Part shown: positions 44,100-52,517 of the stretch, one piece after another | Position numbering within the stretch: the stretch's first letter is position 1 | How the letters are laid out: each line of letters starts with the position of its first letter | Translations under genes and position numbers: made by a program | Assembly (NCBI RefSeq): GCF_010994275.1 | Contig: NZ_WMCD01000005.1 | Location: 124,001 to 188,000 of the forward strand | DNA: 64,000 nt | Source of the DNA: Cyclobacterium jeungdonense | GTDB taxonomy: Bacteria; Bacteroidota; Bacteroidia; Cytophagales; Cyclobacteriaceae | Reading direction: 5' to 3' | Notes under the pieces: model-generated | Told to the model about the DNA's origin: nothing | The model's input: the letters and a program-made list of their open reading frames with translations, nothing else | The model's database searches: none

Positions 44100-44792
44100 C
44101 TATTTCCCGGCGGCCAATACTGCCAAATCAATGCTTTGTGGATGAAATGCTTGCAAGGTCTGGGCACAGGCAGCCAAGGTGGCACCAGTGGTCATCACAT
44201 CGTCAACAATTACAATTTTTTTATTTATTACCATACCAGGATCAACTACGCTAAATACATCGCTCACATTTTCCCAGCGTTCCATTCTGCTTTTATTAGT
44301 TTGGCTTTGGGTTGGAACCATTCGTAGTAAAAGATTAGCAGGGGTTATTTCCAGAGCGGAAGCGAGGCCCTTCGCCAGCTCCTCACTCTGATTATACCCT
44401 CTTAACCTGTATTTTTTTTGGTGCAAAGGGACTGGTACGATCAGGTCCCAGGTCTCCTGATACCCATTTTCTTTCAATAAGGTTCCGTACATTTGCCCTA
44501 ACAACCTGGCGAGGGCAGGTTTATTTTTATACTTTATCTGATGAAGTATTTTTTGACTCATTCCACTTTTAGAAAACCGCAAGTACGCCATGACCTTATC
44601 GACAGGGGCCAATCCCAAGACTTTGGTTTTTAGATCGTTGTTTTCCGGAAGCAAATGATAATCCGTCAAGGGTAATCGCGAAATGCATATTTTGCACAAC
44701 TGGTCTTCGAAAGGAAAAAGGCTTCGTTTACAAATGCAGCAGGTTTCAGGAAAAACCAGGGAGAGAAAATCCTGCCAATAATTGAAACGCAT
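44100..44792 (-). CDS. comF: ComF family phosphoribosyltransferase-like protein
   Basis: This 230-residue protein has an N-terminal zinc-binding pair (CCICKRSLFPFEDQLCKIC, about residues 17-35) and a C-terminal PRTase fold with the PRPP-loop motif IVIVDDVMTTGATLAAC. ComF is needed for DNA uptake in naturally competent bacteria and is proposed to work with single-stranded DNA in the cytoplasm. Additional family motifs are LIVPVPLHQKKYRLRGYNQS and RMERWENVSDVF. It is monocistronic and divergent from the following gene. Confidence 0.93.
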   Translation of the reverse strand: MRFNYWQDFLSLVFPETCCICKRSLFPFEDQLCKICISRLPLTDYHLLPENNDLKTKVLGLAPVDKVMAYLRFSKSGMSQKILHQIKYKNKPALARLLGQMYGTLLKENGYQETWDLIVPVPLHQKKYRLRGYNQSEELAKGLASALEITPANLLLRMVPTQSQTNKSRMERWENVSDVFSVVDPGMVINKKIVIVDDVMTTGATLAACAQTLQAFHPQSIDLAVLAAGK

Positions 44793-44919
44793 ACCTAAAA
44801 TGGGTTGTTTATAATTGTTGAGCCGTTTTACCTGTTATATTTGTAAGCGCTTACTGGAAATGAATTTACCTAAAATTCACAGCGAATAAAAGGTTTTGAA
44901 CCAAGAAAACTAACAAGTC

Positions 44920-45288
44920 ATGGCATTAGTCAAAAAGGACCTGGATCTGGAAAAAAGATGGGGAAAACTATTGGAAGGATTGCAAGAACTCCTCGGAAAA
45001 AAACCTACAGACATGAATGCCGTATTGTTTATCATTGGTGTTCATGAATTGGGCAAGGGACCAAGGCATTTTTCCAAAGAAGAGAAACAGGATTTGATGC
45101 ACATCGCTACATGCAAAGTGCTCAGTTTTTCCGGTTTTTATTCCCTGGATTTTATTGACCAGGACGGATGGCCGCATTGGAAATTAGAAAAAACCTTACC
45201 ACATTTGGACAGTACCGAACAGGAGAAAATGCTAAAACTTCATGTCTTGGAGTATTTTGAAGAGGAATTTGAAATAGATATACAATGA
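44920..45288 (+). CDS. Conserved hypothetical protein upstream of xth
   Basis: I do not recognise a named family for this 122-residue protein. It has no signal peptide or membrane segment. It is charged and mostly helical-looking, with an aromatic patch FSGFYSLDFIDQDGWPHW and a Glu-rich C terminus (EYFEEEFEIDI). Its stop overlaps the xth start (ATGA), so it is co-translated with exodeoxyribonuclease III. A role linked to DNA repair is only suggested by that coupling. Confidence 0.75.
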   Translation: MALVKKDLDLEKRWGKLLEGLQELLGKKPTDMNAVLFIIGVHELGKGPRHFSKEEKQDLMHIATCKVLSFSGFYSLDFIDQDGWPHWKLEKTLPHLDSTEQEKMLKLHVLEYFEEEFEIDIQ

Positions 45289-46064
45289 GAATTGTTTCAT
45301 ACAATGTGAATGGTATCCGTGCAGCTCTCAAAAAAGGGTTTCTAGACTGGCTTAAAGCTACAGACCCGGATATTGTTGGCCTTCAGGAAATTAAATCCCT
45401 TGAGAATCAGATTGATACCACTCTTTTTAAAGACCTGGGCTATGAAGTTTATTGGTATCCAGCCGTGAAGAAGGGATACAGTGGGGTTGCCATATTGACT
45501 AAGCAAATCCCTGAACGAGTAACCTATGGTATGGGCGTAGATGCGTACGATGACGAGGGGCGCATCATCCGGGCGGACTACTCTGATTTTTCCTTTATCA
45601 GCGCTTATTTTCCTTCCGGTACCACTGGAGACATCAGACAAGAATTCAAATACCAATTTCTGGACGATATTTATGGTTACAGTCAAGATTTAAGTCGAGA
45701 GCTACCGAACTTAATCGTAAGCGGGGACTACAATATATGTCACAAGCCAATCGATATACACAATCCGGTAGCGAACAAGAATACGTCCGGATTCTTACCT
45801 GACGAGCGGGCATGGATGGATAAATTCACCAGCTCGGGATTTGAGGACAGTTTCCGGCTTGTCAATCAATCGACGGATCAATACACCTGGTGGAGTTACC
45901 GGGCCAATGCAAGAGCCAATAATAAAGGATGGAGAATTGATTATCACATGACCAGTCCCGAAATGAGTAGGCGTGTTAAACATGCAGAGATTTTATCGGA
46001 GGCACATCATTCCGATCATTGCCCCATACTGTTGGAGTTAGCGTCAAATGAAATAAAATCATGA
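45285..46064 (+). CDS. xth: Exodeoxyribonuclease III
   Basis: This 259-residue AP endonuclease/3'-exonuclease removes abasic and 3'-blocked ends in base-excision repair. Family motifs are YNVNGIRAAL, LQEIKSLENQ, SGDYNICHKPIDIHNP and the C-terminal SDHCPILL. The metal-binding Glu in LQEIK and the catalytic His in HSDHCP are present. It overlaps the preceding hypothetical gene by 4 bp and starts a run of short-spaced plus-strand genes that leads to mnmG. Confidence 0.94.
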   Translation: MRIVSYNVNGIRAALKKGFLDWLKATDPDIVGLQEIKSLENQIDTTLFKDLGYEVYWYPAVKKGYSGVAILTKQIPERVTYGMGVDAYDDEGRIIRADYSDFSFISAYFPSGTTGDIRQEFKYQFLDDIYGYSQDLSRELPNLIVSGDYNICHKPIDIHNPVANKNTSGFLPDERAWMDKFTSSGFEDSFRLVNQSTDQYTWWSYRANARANNKGWRIDYHMTSPEMSRRVKHAEILSEAHHSDHCPILLELASNEIKS

Positions 46065-46082
46065 TTAAAGGATAAAGAATCA

Positions 46083-46484
46083 ATGAAATCAATAAAAATA
46101 GCAATTCCTTCTTTGATTGAAAATATTACAATCATTGAAAGTTTCATTGATAATGCCCGAGAAAAGTTTCACATCAACGATGACATTTACGGCAATATCA
46201 TGATTTCGGTCACAGAATGCGTCAGTAATGCCATCGTGCATGGCAACAAGGAGGACAAGAGAAAAACGGTCCGCTTAGAATTACGTTTTCTAGACGACCA
46301 GATAAAATTCATTATCGAAGATGAAGGAGAAGGCTACGATTACCAACATCTAAACGATCCCACCTCTCCTGAAAATTTAGAAAAATCTGGTGGAAGAGGG
46401 GTATTTATAATGAAAAACCTTTGTGATGAAATTCAATTTGAAAATGAAGGAAGCAGAATCGTCCTTACTTTTTATATGAATTGA
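46083..46484 (+). CDS. RsbW-like ATP-binding anti-sigma-factor-type kinase
   Basis: This 133-residue protein is a minimal GHKL/HATPase domain. The N box is VTECVSNAIVHGNKED, followed by EDEGEGYDYQHL (G1) and GGRGVFIMKNLCDEI (G2). The form matches RsbW/SpoIIAB-like serine kinases that bind anti-sigma antagonists. No cognate sigma factor or antagonist gene lies near. It is 1 bp ahead of ybeY, an arrangement commonly seen in Bacteroidota. The target is unknown. Confidence 0.87.
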   Translation: MKSIKIAIPSLIENITIIESFIDNAREKFHINDDIYGNIMISVTECVSNAIVHGNKEDKRKTVRLELRFLDDQIKFIIEDEGEGYDYQHLNDPTSPENLEKSGGRGVFIMKNLCDEIQFENEGSRIVLTFYMN

Positions 46485-46485
46485 A

Positions 46486-46938
46486 ATGGCCATATATTTC
46501 TTTGAGGAAGAAACTCAGGCAAGGCTCAAGCAACGAAGATTGGTAAAAAGATGGATACAAGACATCTCTCTACAGAAAGGCTTTCGTATACAATCGTTAA
46601 ATTTCATCTTTTGCACTGACCCCTATTTATTGGACATAAACATCAGTTATCTCAAACACGATACGTACACAGATATAATCACTTTTGATCAATCTGAAAT
46701 AAAGGGGAACATTGAGGCTGATATTTTCATTAGTACAGACAGGGTTAAGGAAAATGCTTACCAGCAAAATTCCAATTACCATACCGAATTATTGAGAGTA
46801 ATGATTCATGGGGTTTTGCACTTGTGCGGGTACAAGGATAGTTCACCCGAAGAAAAAAACCAGATGCGAAGGGAAGAAACCCGAGCATTACAATTATTCG
46901 AAAGTCTAAGTGTTCCACGTGGAACACCAAAACGATAA
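46486..46938 (+). CDS. ybeY: rRNA maturation endoribonuclease YbeY
   Basis: This 150-residue metalloprotein processes 16S rRNA ends and helps ribosome quality control. The zinc-site motif is [11 protein letters not shown]. The two first His ligands are present, but the usual third His (GYDH) reads Lys-Asp, as in many Bacteroidota sequences. Other family residues are [15 protein letters not shown] and GDIFIS-like ADIFIS. The gene's last 28 bases contain the first parS-like site, which encodes its C-terminal VPRGTPKR. It starts 1 bp after the RsbW-like gene. Confidence 0.92.
   Translation: MAIYFFEEETQARLKQRRLVKRWIQDISLQKGFRIQSLNFIFCTDPYLLDINISYLKHDTYTDIITFDQSEIKGNIEADIFISTDRVKENAYQQNSNYHTELLRVMIHGVLHLCGYKDSSPEEKNQMRREETRALQLFESLSVPRGTPKR
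46911..46926. other. parS-like centromere site 1
   Basis: TGTTCCACGTGGAACA is a perfect 16-bp palindrome (18 bp with the flanking G and C). It matches the ParB-binding parS sites known from Pseudomonas and differs from B. subtilis parS only at the C/G pair next to the central CACGTG. It sits inside the 3' end of ybeY, 44 bp from an identical site. Chromosomal parS sites cluster near the origin. Confidence 0.85.
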
Positions 46939-46954
46939 GAATACTAAAATCAAC

Positions 46955-46970
46955 TGTTCCACGTGGAACA
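46955..46970. other. parS-like centromere site 2
   Basis: This is a second perfect copy of TGTTCCACGTGGAACA, 15 bp ahead of the mnmG start codon. Exact duplication of a 16-bp palindrome in 60 bp is not expected by chance. ParB loading here would mark the origin-proximal region; no parAB genes lie in the window. Confidence 0.85.
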
Positions 46971-46984
46971 CCAAAAGAAAAATT

Positions 46985-48853
46985 ATGTTTCCAACATACG
47001 ATGTGATAGTAGTAGGTGCCGGCCACGCTGGCTGTGAAGCAGCACATGCTGCAGCAGCAATGGGTTCCTCGGTTCTATTGTGTACCATGAATATGAATAC
47101 CATCGCACAAATGTCTTGCAATCCTGCTATGGGTGGGGTAGCTAAAGGGCAAATTGTAAGAGAAATCGATGCCTTAGGGGGTAAGTCTGGGATCATTTCA
47201 GATAAATCCATGATTCAGTTCCGCATGCTAAATCGATCTAAAGGCCCAGCTATGTGGTCACCGAGATCACAAAATGATCGAATGCGATTCGCTGAGGAGT
47301 GGAGATTGACCTTGGAGGCTACACCTGGTGTAGATTTCTGGCAGGAAATGGTTACGGGATTAATCGTTAAAGATAACCGCATTCAGGGAGTGACAACCAG
47401 CCTGGGTTTAGAAATTAAATCCCGAACTGTGGTACTAACCAATGGTACATTTCTTAACGGAATCATCCATATTGGGGAAAAACAAATGGGAGGGGGGAGA
47501 ACGGGAGAGCGAGCGGCAAAAGGTATAACCGAAACCCTGACAGCCCTTGGATTCGAGTCCGGAAGGATGAAAACAGGAACACCCCCACGGGTGGATGGCA
47601 GGAGTTTAAATTATGACCTGATGGAGGTCCAAAAAGGGGACGAATTTCCGGAAAAGTTTTCTTATTCACCTGATACAACACCTCCAACAAAGCAACGCAA
47701 TTGTTGGATTACCTACACCAATAAAGAAGTTCACCAGGCACTAGAAACAGGTTTTGATCGGTCTCCTATGTTTAATGGGCGCATACAAGGTCTCGGCCCC
47801 AGGTACTGTCCAAGCATTGAAGACAAAATTAACCGTTTTGCTGAAAGAGATAGGCACCAGATCTTTGTTGAGCCGGAAGGGTGGGATACCGTAGAAATAT
47901 ATGTCAATGGTTTTTCAACTTCTTTGCCAGAGGATATACAGTACAAGGCTTTAAGAAAAATTCCCGGATTCGAAAACGCTAAAATGTTCCGCCCTGGGTA
48001 TGCTATCGAATACGATTTTTTTCCACCAACCCAACTAAAGCAAACATTAGAGACTAAAATCGTAGCCAATCTGTTTTTTGCAGGGCAAATCAATGGCACT
48101 ACTGGATATGAAGAAGCGGCTTCCCAAGGATTGATTGCGGGGATGAATGCCCATAATTCCGTCCATGATAAGGAGGGATTTGTGCTTAAACGATCCGAGG
48201 CTTATATAGGAGTGCTCATAGATGATTTGATCAATAAGGGTACAGAAGAACCTTACCGGATGTTTACATCCCGAGCGGAATACCGATTACTACTACGGCA
48301 GGACAATGCGGATTTGCGCTTAACAGGCCTGGGCTACGCGCAAGGCCTTGCAACGGAAGCGGCTTTCGATTTGATGAAGGAAAAAGAAACAAAAACAAAG
48401 GAATTGATAACCAAACTGGAAAAATTGCGGTTCGCTCCAGACACAATTAATTCGAGTTTGGAAGAGCTCCAGACTGCAACCATCAAAGAGAATACCTCTG
48501 CTGCCAAACTCCTTAAACGACCACACTTAGGACTAAAAGAACTCATTGAATTAAGCCCTCAATCAATAAAAGAGGAGTTAATGGCCTACCCAACAAATAC
48601 CCGCGAGCAAGCCGAAATTAAGATTAAGTACCAATCTTATATAGAAAAAGAACGGTTGATGGTAGAAAAGATGAACCATTTAGAAAATCTAACTATTCCC
48701 ACACAAATGGACTATGCAAATATTAAGGCATTATCAGCAGAAGGAAGACAAAAACTTAATCGTATAAAACCAGCAACTCTAGGACAAGCATCCAGAATAA
48801 GCGGGGTATCTCCCGCAGATATGTCTATTTTGACCATCTATCTAGGAAGATAA
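46985..48853 (+). CDS. mnmG: tRNA uridine-5-carboxymethylaminomethyl modification enzyme MnmG (GidA)
   Basis: This 622-residue FAD enzyme, with MnmE, modifies U34 of several tRNAs. The FAD motif is [12 protein letters not shown] near the N terminus, followed by [30 protein letters not shown] and GAREWRLLL-like [15 protein letters not shown], and a C-terminal helical MnmE-binding region. I chose ATG 46985 because it places the family N terminus directly after Met; a longer frame from 46910 would run through both parS sites. In many bacteria mnmG/gidA is near oriC. Confidence 0.96.
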   Translation: MFPTYDVIVVGAGHAGCEAAHAAAAMGSSVLLCTMNMNTIAQMSCNPAMGGVAKGQIVREIDALGGKSGIISDKSMIQFRMLNRSKGPAMWSPRSQNDRMRFAEEWRLTLEATPGVDFWQEMVTGLIVKDNRIQGVTTSLGLEIKSRTVVLTNGTFLNGIIHIGEKQMGGGRTGERAAKGITETLTALGFESGRMKTGTPPRVDGRSLNYDLMEVQKGDEFPEKFSYSPDTTPPTKQRNCWITYTNKEVHQALETGFDRSPMFNGRIQGLGPRYCPSIEDKINRFAERDRHQIFVEPEGWDTVEIYVNGFSTSLPEDIQYKALRKIPGFENAKMFRPGYAIEYDFFPPTQLKQTLETKIVANLFFAGQINGTTGYEEAASQGLIAGMNAHNSVHDKEGFVLKRSEAYIGVLIDDLINKGTEEPYRMFTSRAEYRLLLRQDNADLRLTGLGYAQGLATEAAFDLMKEKETKTKELITKLEKLRFAPDTINSSLEELQTATIKENTSAAKLLKRPHLGLKELIELSPQSIKEELMAYPTNTREQAEIKIKYQSYIEKERLMVEKMNHLENLTIPTQMDYANIKALSAEGRQKLNRIKPATLGQASRISGVSPADMSILTIYLGR

Positions 48854-48854
48854 T

Positions 48855-49742
48855 ATGTACGAGCGATTAACCAAATGCCCATTATGCAAAAGCGGGCTAT
48901 TTATTAATCAACTGGTCGTGGAAGACAAAGCTATCAGTAAAGAATCATTTATTATATGCGCTTGTAAGAATTGCGATTTATGGTTCACCAATCCCAGACC
49001 AAACCATGAAAATATCCAAAACTACTATGAATCTCCTAATTACATTTCTCACCAGGAAAAAACCAGAGGAATAACCGATTTCCTTTATCTAATAGTTCGT
49101 AAATATACTCTACGACAAAAACTAAATTGGGTTAACTCCCGATTCCCTAAAAAAGGCAGACTACTGGATTATGGCTGTGGTATCGGACTCTTCGGGAAAA
49201 CTTGCCAGTCTGATGGATGGGAAACTTACGGTATAGAACCAAATACTAACGCGGCCCAAATCGCAGAATCAAAAAATAAGCTAACACTAATACCTAATCT
49301 GGAGGCTTTACAGCAACAGAAAAAATTCGATGTCATTACATTATTCCATGTACTGGAACACGTTCATTTACTAAACAAAACAGTAAAAGTCCTGTTGGGT
49401 AAATTGAAAAAACGAGGATTACTGTTCATTGCTGTACCAAACCGAGACTCCCCTGATGCTAACGACTTTCAGGAAAATTGGGCCGCCTGGGATGTGCCAC
49501 GCCATTTATATCACTTCAACGTAAAATCTATGAACTATTTGGCTAATAAACATGAATGTCGAATAGTTGAAACAATACCAATGAAATTTGATAGTTTTTA
49601 CGTTTCTCTTTTAAGTCATCAATACATCGGCTCAAAAAACAAATTTATTAAGGCACTTAAATCAGGCTTATCCTCTAACCGTAAAGCCAATAATACCAAA
49701 AAGAATTATTCCAGCTTACTTTTTATCTTGAAAAAGAAATGA
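48855..49742 (+). CDS. Class I SAM-dependent methyltransferase
   Basis: This 295-residue protein has an N-terminal zinc-ribbon-like region (CPLCKSGLF, then CACKNCDLWFTNPRP). A methyltransferase domain follows, with motif I LLDYGCGIGLFGK (about residues 97-110) and the post-motif segment VITLFHVLEHVHLLN. The C terminus is Lys/Asn-rich. The layout fits methyltransferases acting on small molecules or surface polysaccharide precursors. It starts 1 bp after mnmG and overlaps the Ig-like lipoprotein gene by 4 bp. The substrate is unknown. Confidence 0.87.
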   Translation: MYERLTKCPLCKSGLFINQLVVEDKAISKESFIICACKNCDLWFTNPRPNHENIQNYYESPNYISHQEKTRGITDFLYLIVRKYTLRQKLNWVNSRFPKKGRLLDYGCGIGLFGKTCQSDGWETYGIEPNTNAAQIAESKNKLTLIPNLEALQQQKKFDVITLFHVLEHVHLLNKTVKVLLGKLKKRGLLFIAVPNRDSPDANDFQENWAAWDVPRHLYHFNVKSMNYLANKHECRIVETIPMKFDSFYVSLLSHQYIGSKNKFIKALKSGLSSNRKANNTKKNYSSLLFILKKK

Positions 49743-51490
49743 AATTAATCTGCTCCCTTATTTGCCTAGCCCTGGCAGTAATCTTCCTAAGTTCATGCGC
49801 TAAGCAAAGTTCACCTATGGGAGGGCCAAGAGACGAGGATCCACCCATCCTTATCAGTTCTTCACCAGAAAACGAAAGTACTCAAGTAAAACCCGAAAAC
49901 ATTTTTTTAGAATTTAACGAGTTCGTCAAACTCGAAAATCCAAATCAGAATATTATCATAACCCCTAAATTGGAAACAAACGAAATCGAATTTTTAGCTA
50001 TCCAAAATCGCATTTCCATCAAATTAAATCAGGACCTGGAAGACAGCACAACGTACCTTTTCAATTTCCAGAATAGTGTCCAAGACATCACAGAAAATAA
50101 CCCAGCAGAACGACTTAAACTGGTTTTCTCGACCGGAAGTACCATTGATAGTTTATCCATATCAGGAACAATAGATTTCATTCACCCATACGATAAACCT
50201 GATTTGACGAATGTCATCATTGGTTTATACCAAAATTCAGATACTACGGACCTATTTACTTCAGCTCCCTATTACATCACTCAGGCTGACTCAGCTGGTA
50301 ACTTTGAAATTACTAACATCAAAGAAGGAACATTTCGGGCTTTTGCCTGGTATGACGAAAACAACTCTCTAAAGGCAGAATACAGAAATGAAGCCTATGG
50401 ATTTTTAAAAGAACCTTTAGAAATAACCGAAAACCTATCAAACCTTCACATAAACCTGGCAAAAGCAGACCTATCACCATTAAAAATAAACCGCTCTGTG
50501 AGCACCGGATCTAATTTTGAAATCATATTAAGTAAACCCCCGGCTGAATTTAAAATAACACATCCAAGTATAAATGAAAGTCTATTTTATAGACTTAATG
50601 ATAATACCATTCGCTTATACCACCGAAATTTAAACAACGATAGCACACAAATACAACTTCAAGTACGAGACTCAGTAGGAGTAGAAATTGATACGCTATT
50701 AATGGCAACCTTTGAAGAAAGCGAACGATCAAAAGAAAACCTGGAAGTTACTACTAATTCCAACCAGAACTTCGTTAACGAAATTCAAGCAATATTAACC
50801 TTTAATAAACCAATTATTCACATTAATTACGACTCACTTTACTTCACCTATGATTCAGCGAATATCCTACCCATCAAACCAGAGATGCTGACATTAAATG
50901 ATAGTACCCACTTACGCACCCAAATTCTGATAAATCAAATCATTTCAGATTCCATACCACAAACGAAATTTACCTTATATGCCTCTGATTCTACTTTCCA
51001 GGATGTAGAAAATAGTTGGAATACGGAGGAAATAAAAGCAACCTATACCCGACTAAAAACCGATAATCTCGCTGATGGAATCTATGGAAAAATTAATACC
51101 CCGGTACAACCCTTACTAGTCCAATTACTAGATAGTAAAAATCAGGTTGTAAGGGAACAATATTTATTAAATACCACCGATTTCGAATTTACTAATCTAG
51201 AAGCCACAACTTATAAGCTCCAGGTAATTCAAGATACAAACGGGAACAGGCGATGGGATCCTGGCAACTACAACAAAAACATTCAGCCAGAACTGATTTT
51301 CTATTATATCGATGAGGCCACCGGTAATGACGAACTCATTCTTAGAGGAGGGTGGACATTGGAAGATCAAATCATACAACCAAGAAGGAGTTCCGGATTC
51401 GAAATACCAGAATCCAAAGAAATCGAATACGACGAAATCGAAATCCCGTTAGATGTACTAATAATAACACATGAGGATTTAGTTAATTGA
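49739..51490 (+). CDS. Ig-like-domain lipoprotein (Bacteroidota conserved)
   Basis: This 583-residue protein has a lipoprotein signal (LICLALAVIFLSSCAKQ). The conserved segment SPMGGPRDEDPPILISSSP leads into an Ig-like (SbsA type) domain at about residues 35-125 (NIFLEFNEFVKLENPN). Further beta-rich domains follow. It ends in an Asp/Glu-rich tail (EIEYDEIEI). Proteins of this layout are widespread in Bacteroidota; a cell-envelope role is assumed, but the function is not established. The base composition is AT-rich, as in the adjacent origin-like region. It is the last gene before the large gap. Confidence 0.85.
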   Translation: MKLICSLICLALAVIFLSSCAKQSSPMGGPRDEDPPILISSSPENESTQVKPENIFLEFNEFVKLENPNQNIIITPKLETNEIEFLAIQNRISIKLNQDLEDSTTYLFNFQNSVQDITENNPAERLKLVFSTGSTIDSLSISGTIDFIHPYDKPDLTNVIIGLYQNSDTTDLFTSAPYYITQADSAGNFEITNIKEGTFRAFAWYDENNSLKAEYRNEAYGFLKEPLEITENLSNLHINLAKADLSPLKINRSVSTGSNFEIILSKPPAEFKITHPSINESLFYRLNDNTIRLYHRNLNNDSTQIQLQVRDSVGVEIDTLLMATFEESERSKENLEVTTNSNQNFVNEIQAILTFNKPIIHINYDSLYFTYDSANILPIKPEMLTLNDSTHLRTQILINQIISDSIPQTKFTLYASDSTFQDVENSWNTEEIKATYTRLKTDNLADGIYGKINTPVQPLLVQLLDSKNQVVREQYLLNTTDFEFTNLEATTYKLQVIQDTNGNRRWDPGNYNKNIQPELIFYYIDEATGNDELILRGGWTLEDQIIQPRRSSGFEIPESKEIEYDEIEIPLDVLIITHEDLVN

Positions 51491-51990
51491 TAATCAATTA
51501 CTTATATAACAGGAATCTTTATTATTTGAATGTGTATAAGCGATCATAAAAAGAGGATAACCTGTAGAAACTTTAAGCAATTCCACATTCAAATAGACCG
51601 AATACCCACACATTTCAACCAATCTTCAAACCATGGGGATAAGTCCCTATTTGTGCACAGCAACCAAAGAAATTACCCACAGACAACTTATCCAGAACCT
51701 CCAACAATAAGTTATCCACTTCAACGATAACAATTTTTATACTTAATTCATTTTCAATACTTTATATTTAAAATTCCTGTTAATACTTTGTGTACATAAG
51801 TTCTATAACATTCGAAACCGGTTATTAACTTATTAAGATCAATCTTACCAACATATCCACCGTATAATAATAACAACAGTTTTCTTTTAAATTAATCTCT
51901 CCAATTAAAATAGGGGTGTGGACAGCAGTTACCCAGAGCTAATCAAAATTTGGTAGTAAATTCAGAAAAGACAAGGTCTTGAAAAAATAG
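51491..51990. other. Candidate chromosomal replication origin (oriC)
   Basis: No gene occupies this stretch (about 550 bp to the MarR start). Five 9-mers differ from the DnaA box TTATCCACA at one position, on either strand: 51531-51539, 51634-51642, 51673-51681, 51688-51696 and 51712-51720. Six more differ at two positions: 51552, 51602, 51791, 51853, 51917 and 51929. Just beyond the dense cluster, 51721-51780 has only 11 G/C in 60 bases, as expected of an unwinding element. Two parS-like sites and mnmG are about 4.5 kb away. dnaA is not in the window. Confidence 0.65.
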
Positions 51991-51995
51991 TTTTT

Positions 51996-52011
51996 ATTAT
52001 GCATGCATAAT
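51996..52011. promoter_or_regulatory. Predicted MarR operator
   Basis: ATTATGCATGCATAAT is a perfect 16-bp palindrome, 32 bp before the MarR-family start codon. MarR proteins bind palindromes of this length and usually repress their own promoter. Operator function is inferred from position and symmetry. Confidence 0.5.
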
Positions 52012-52043
52012 TTTTTTTAGTAAATTGATTGGAGTATCGCAAA

Positions 52044-52475
52044 ATGAAAAAGGAAGAAACGATAGACTTTCATATTAAATCCTGTTGGCATTCGATTTCG
52101 AGAATTTATAACCAAAAAGCCCAAATCGAAGGGATTACAGGATCAATGGGTTTTGTTTTGATTAACATTCATTCTTCAGAAGGTACTGCTGCCACTAAAA
52201 TTGCTCCTATGATGGGCTTGGAATCTCGTAGTTTAACGAGAATACTAAAAACAATGGAGCAAAAGCAGTTAATAGAAAAGCATCCCGATACTAAGGACGG
52301 GCGATCGGTAAGAATCTTCCTCACGCCGTTTGGAAAGGAAAAGAAAATGGTAGCGGTAAAAACCATCAAGGAATTCAACGAAAAGGTTCGCAATGCGTTA
52401 ACAGATGATGAGATCAACAATTTCTTTAGTCTGTTTAAAAAAATTCATGCCGTCATAGAAAAAATCGATAAATAA
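52044..52475 (+). CDS. MarR family transcriptional regulator
   Basis: From ATG 52044 this is a 143-residue winged-helix protein. The MarR pattern is visible as KIAPMMGLESRSLTRILKTM (HTH), then EQKQLIEKHPDTKDGRSVRI (wing) and LTPFGKEKK. The C-terminal helices support dimerisation. A TTG start at 52029 is less likely. The gene is 42 bp ahead of the beta-oxidation enzyme genes and probably regulates them in response to an acyl-CoA or aromatic ligand. A 16-bp palindrome lies directly upstream. The ligand cannot be predicted. Confidence 0.88.
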   Translation: MKKEETIDFHIKSCWHSISRIYNQKAQIEGITGSMGFVLINIHSSEGTAATKIAPMMGLESRSLTRILKTMEQKQLIEKHPDTKDGRSVRIFLTPFGKEKKMVAVKTIKEFNEKVRNALTDDEINNFFSLFKKIHAVIEKIDK

Positions 52476-52517
52476 ATCAAACCGGAAATAGTTAGCCAGC
52501 TGAAATTAAAACCCTCC

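Noticed and set aside
46910..46984. A 25-residue N-terminal extension of MnmG
   Set aside because: It would translate both parS-like palindromes and overlap ybeY; family proteins start at the FAD-binding strand next to ATG 46985.
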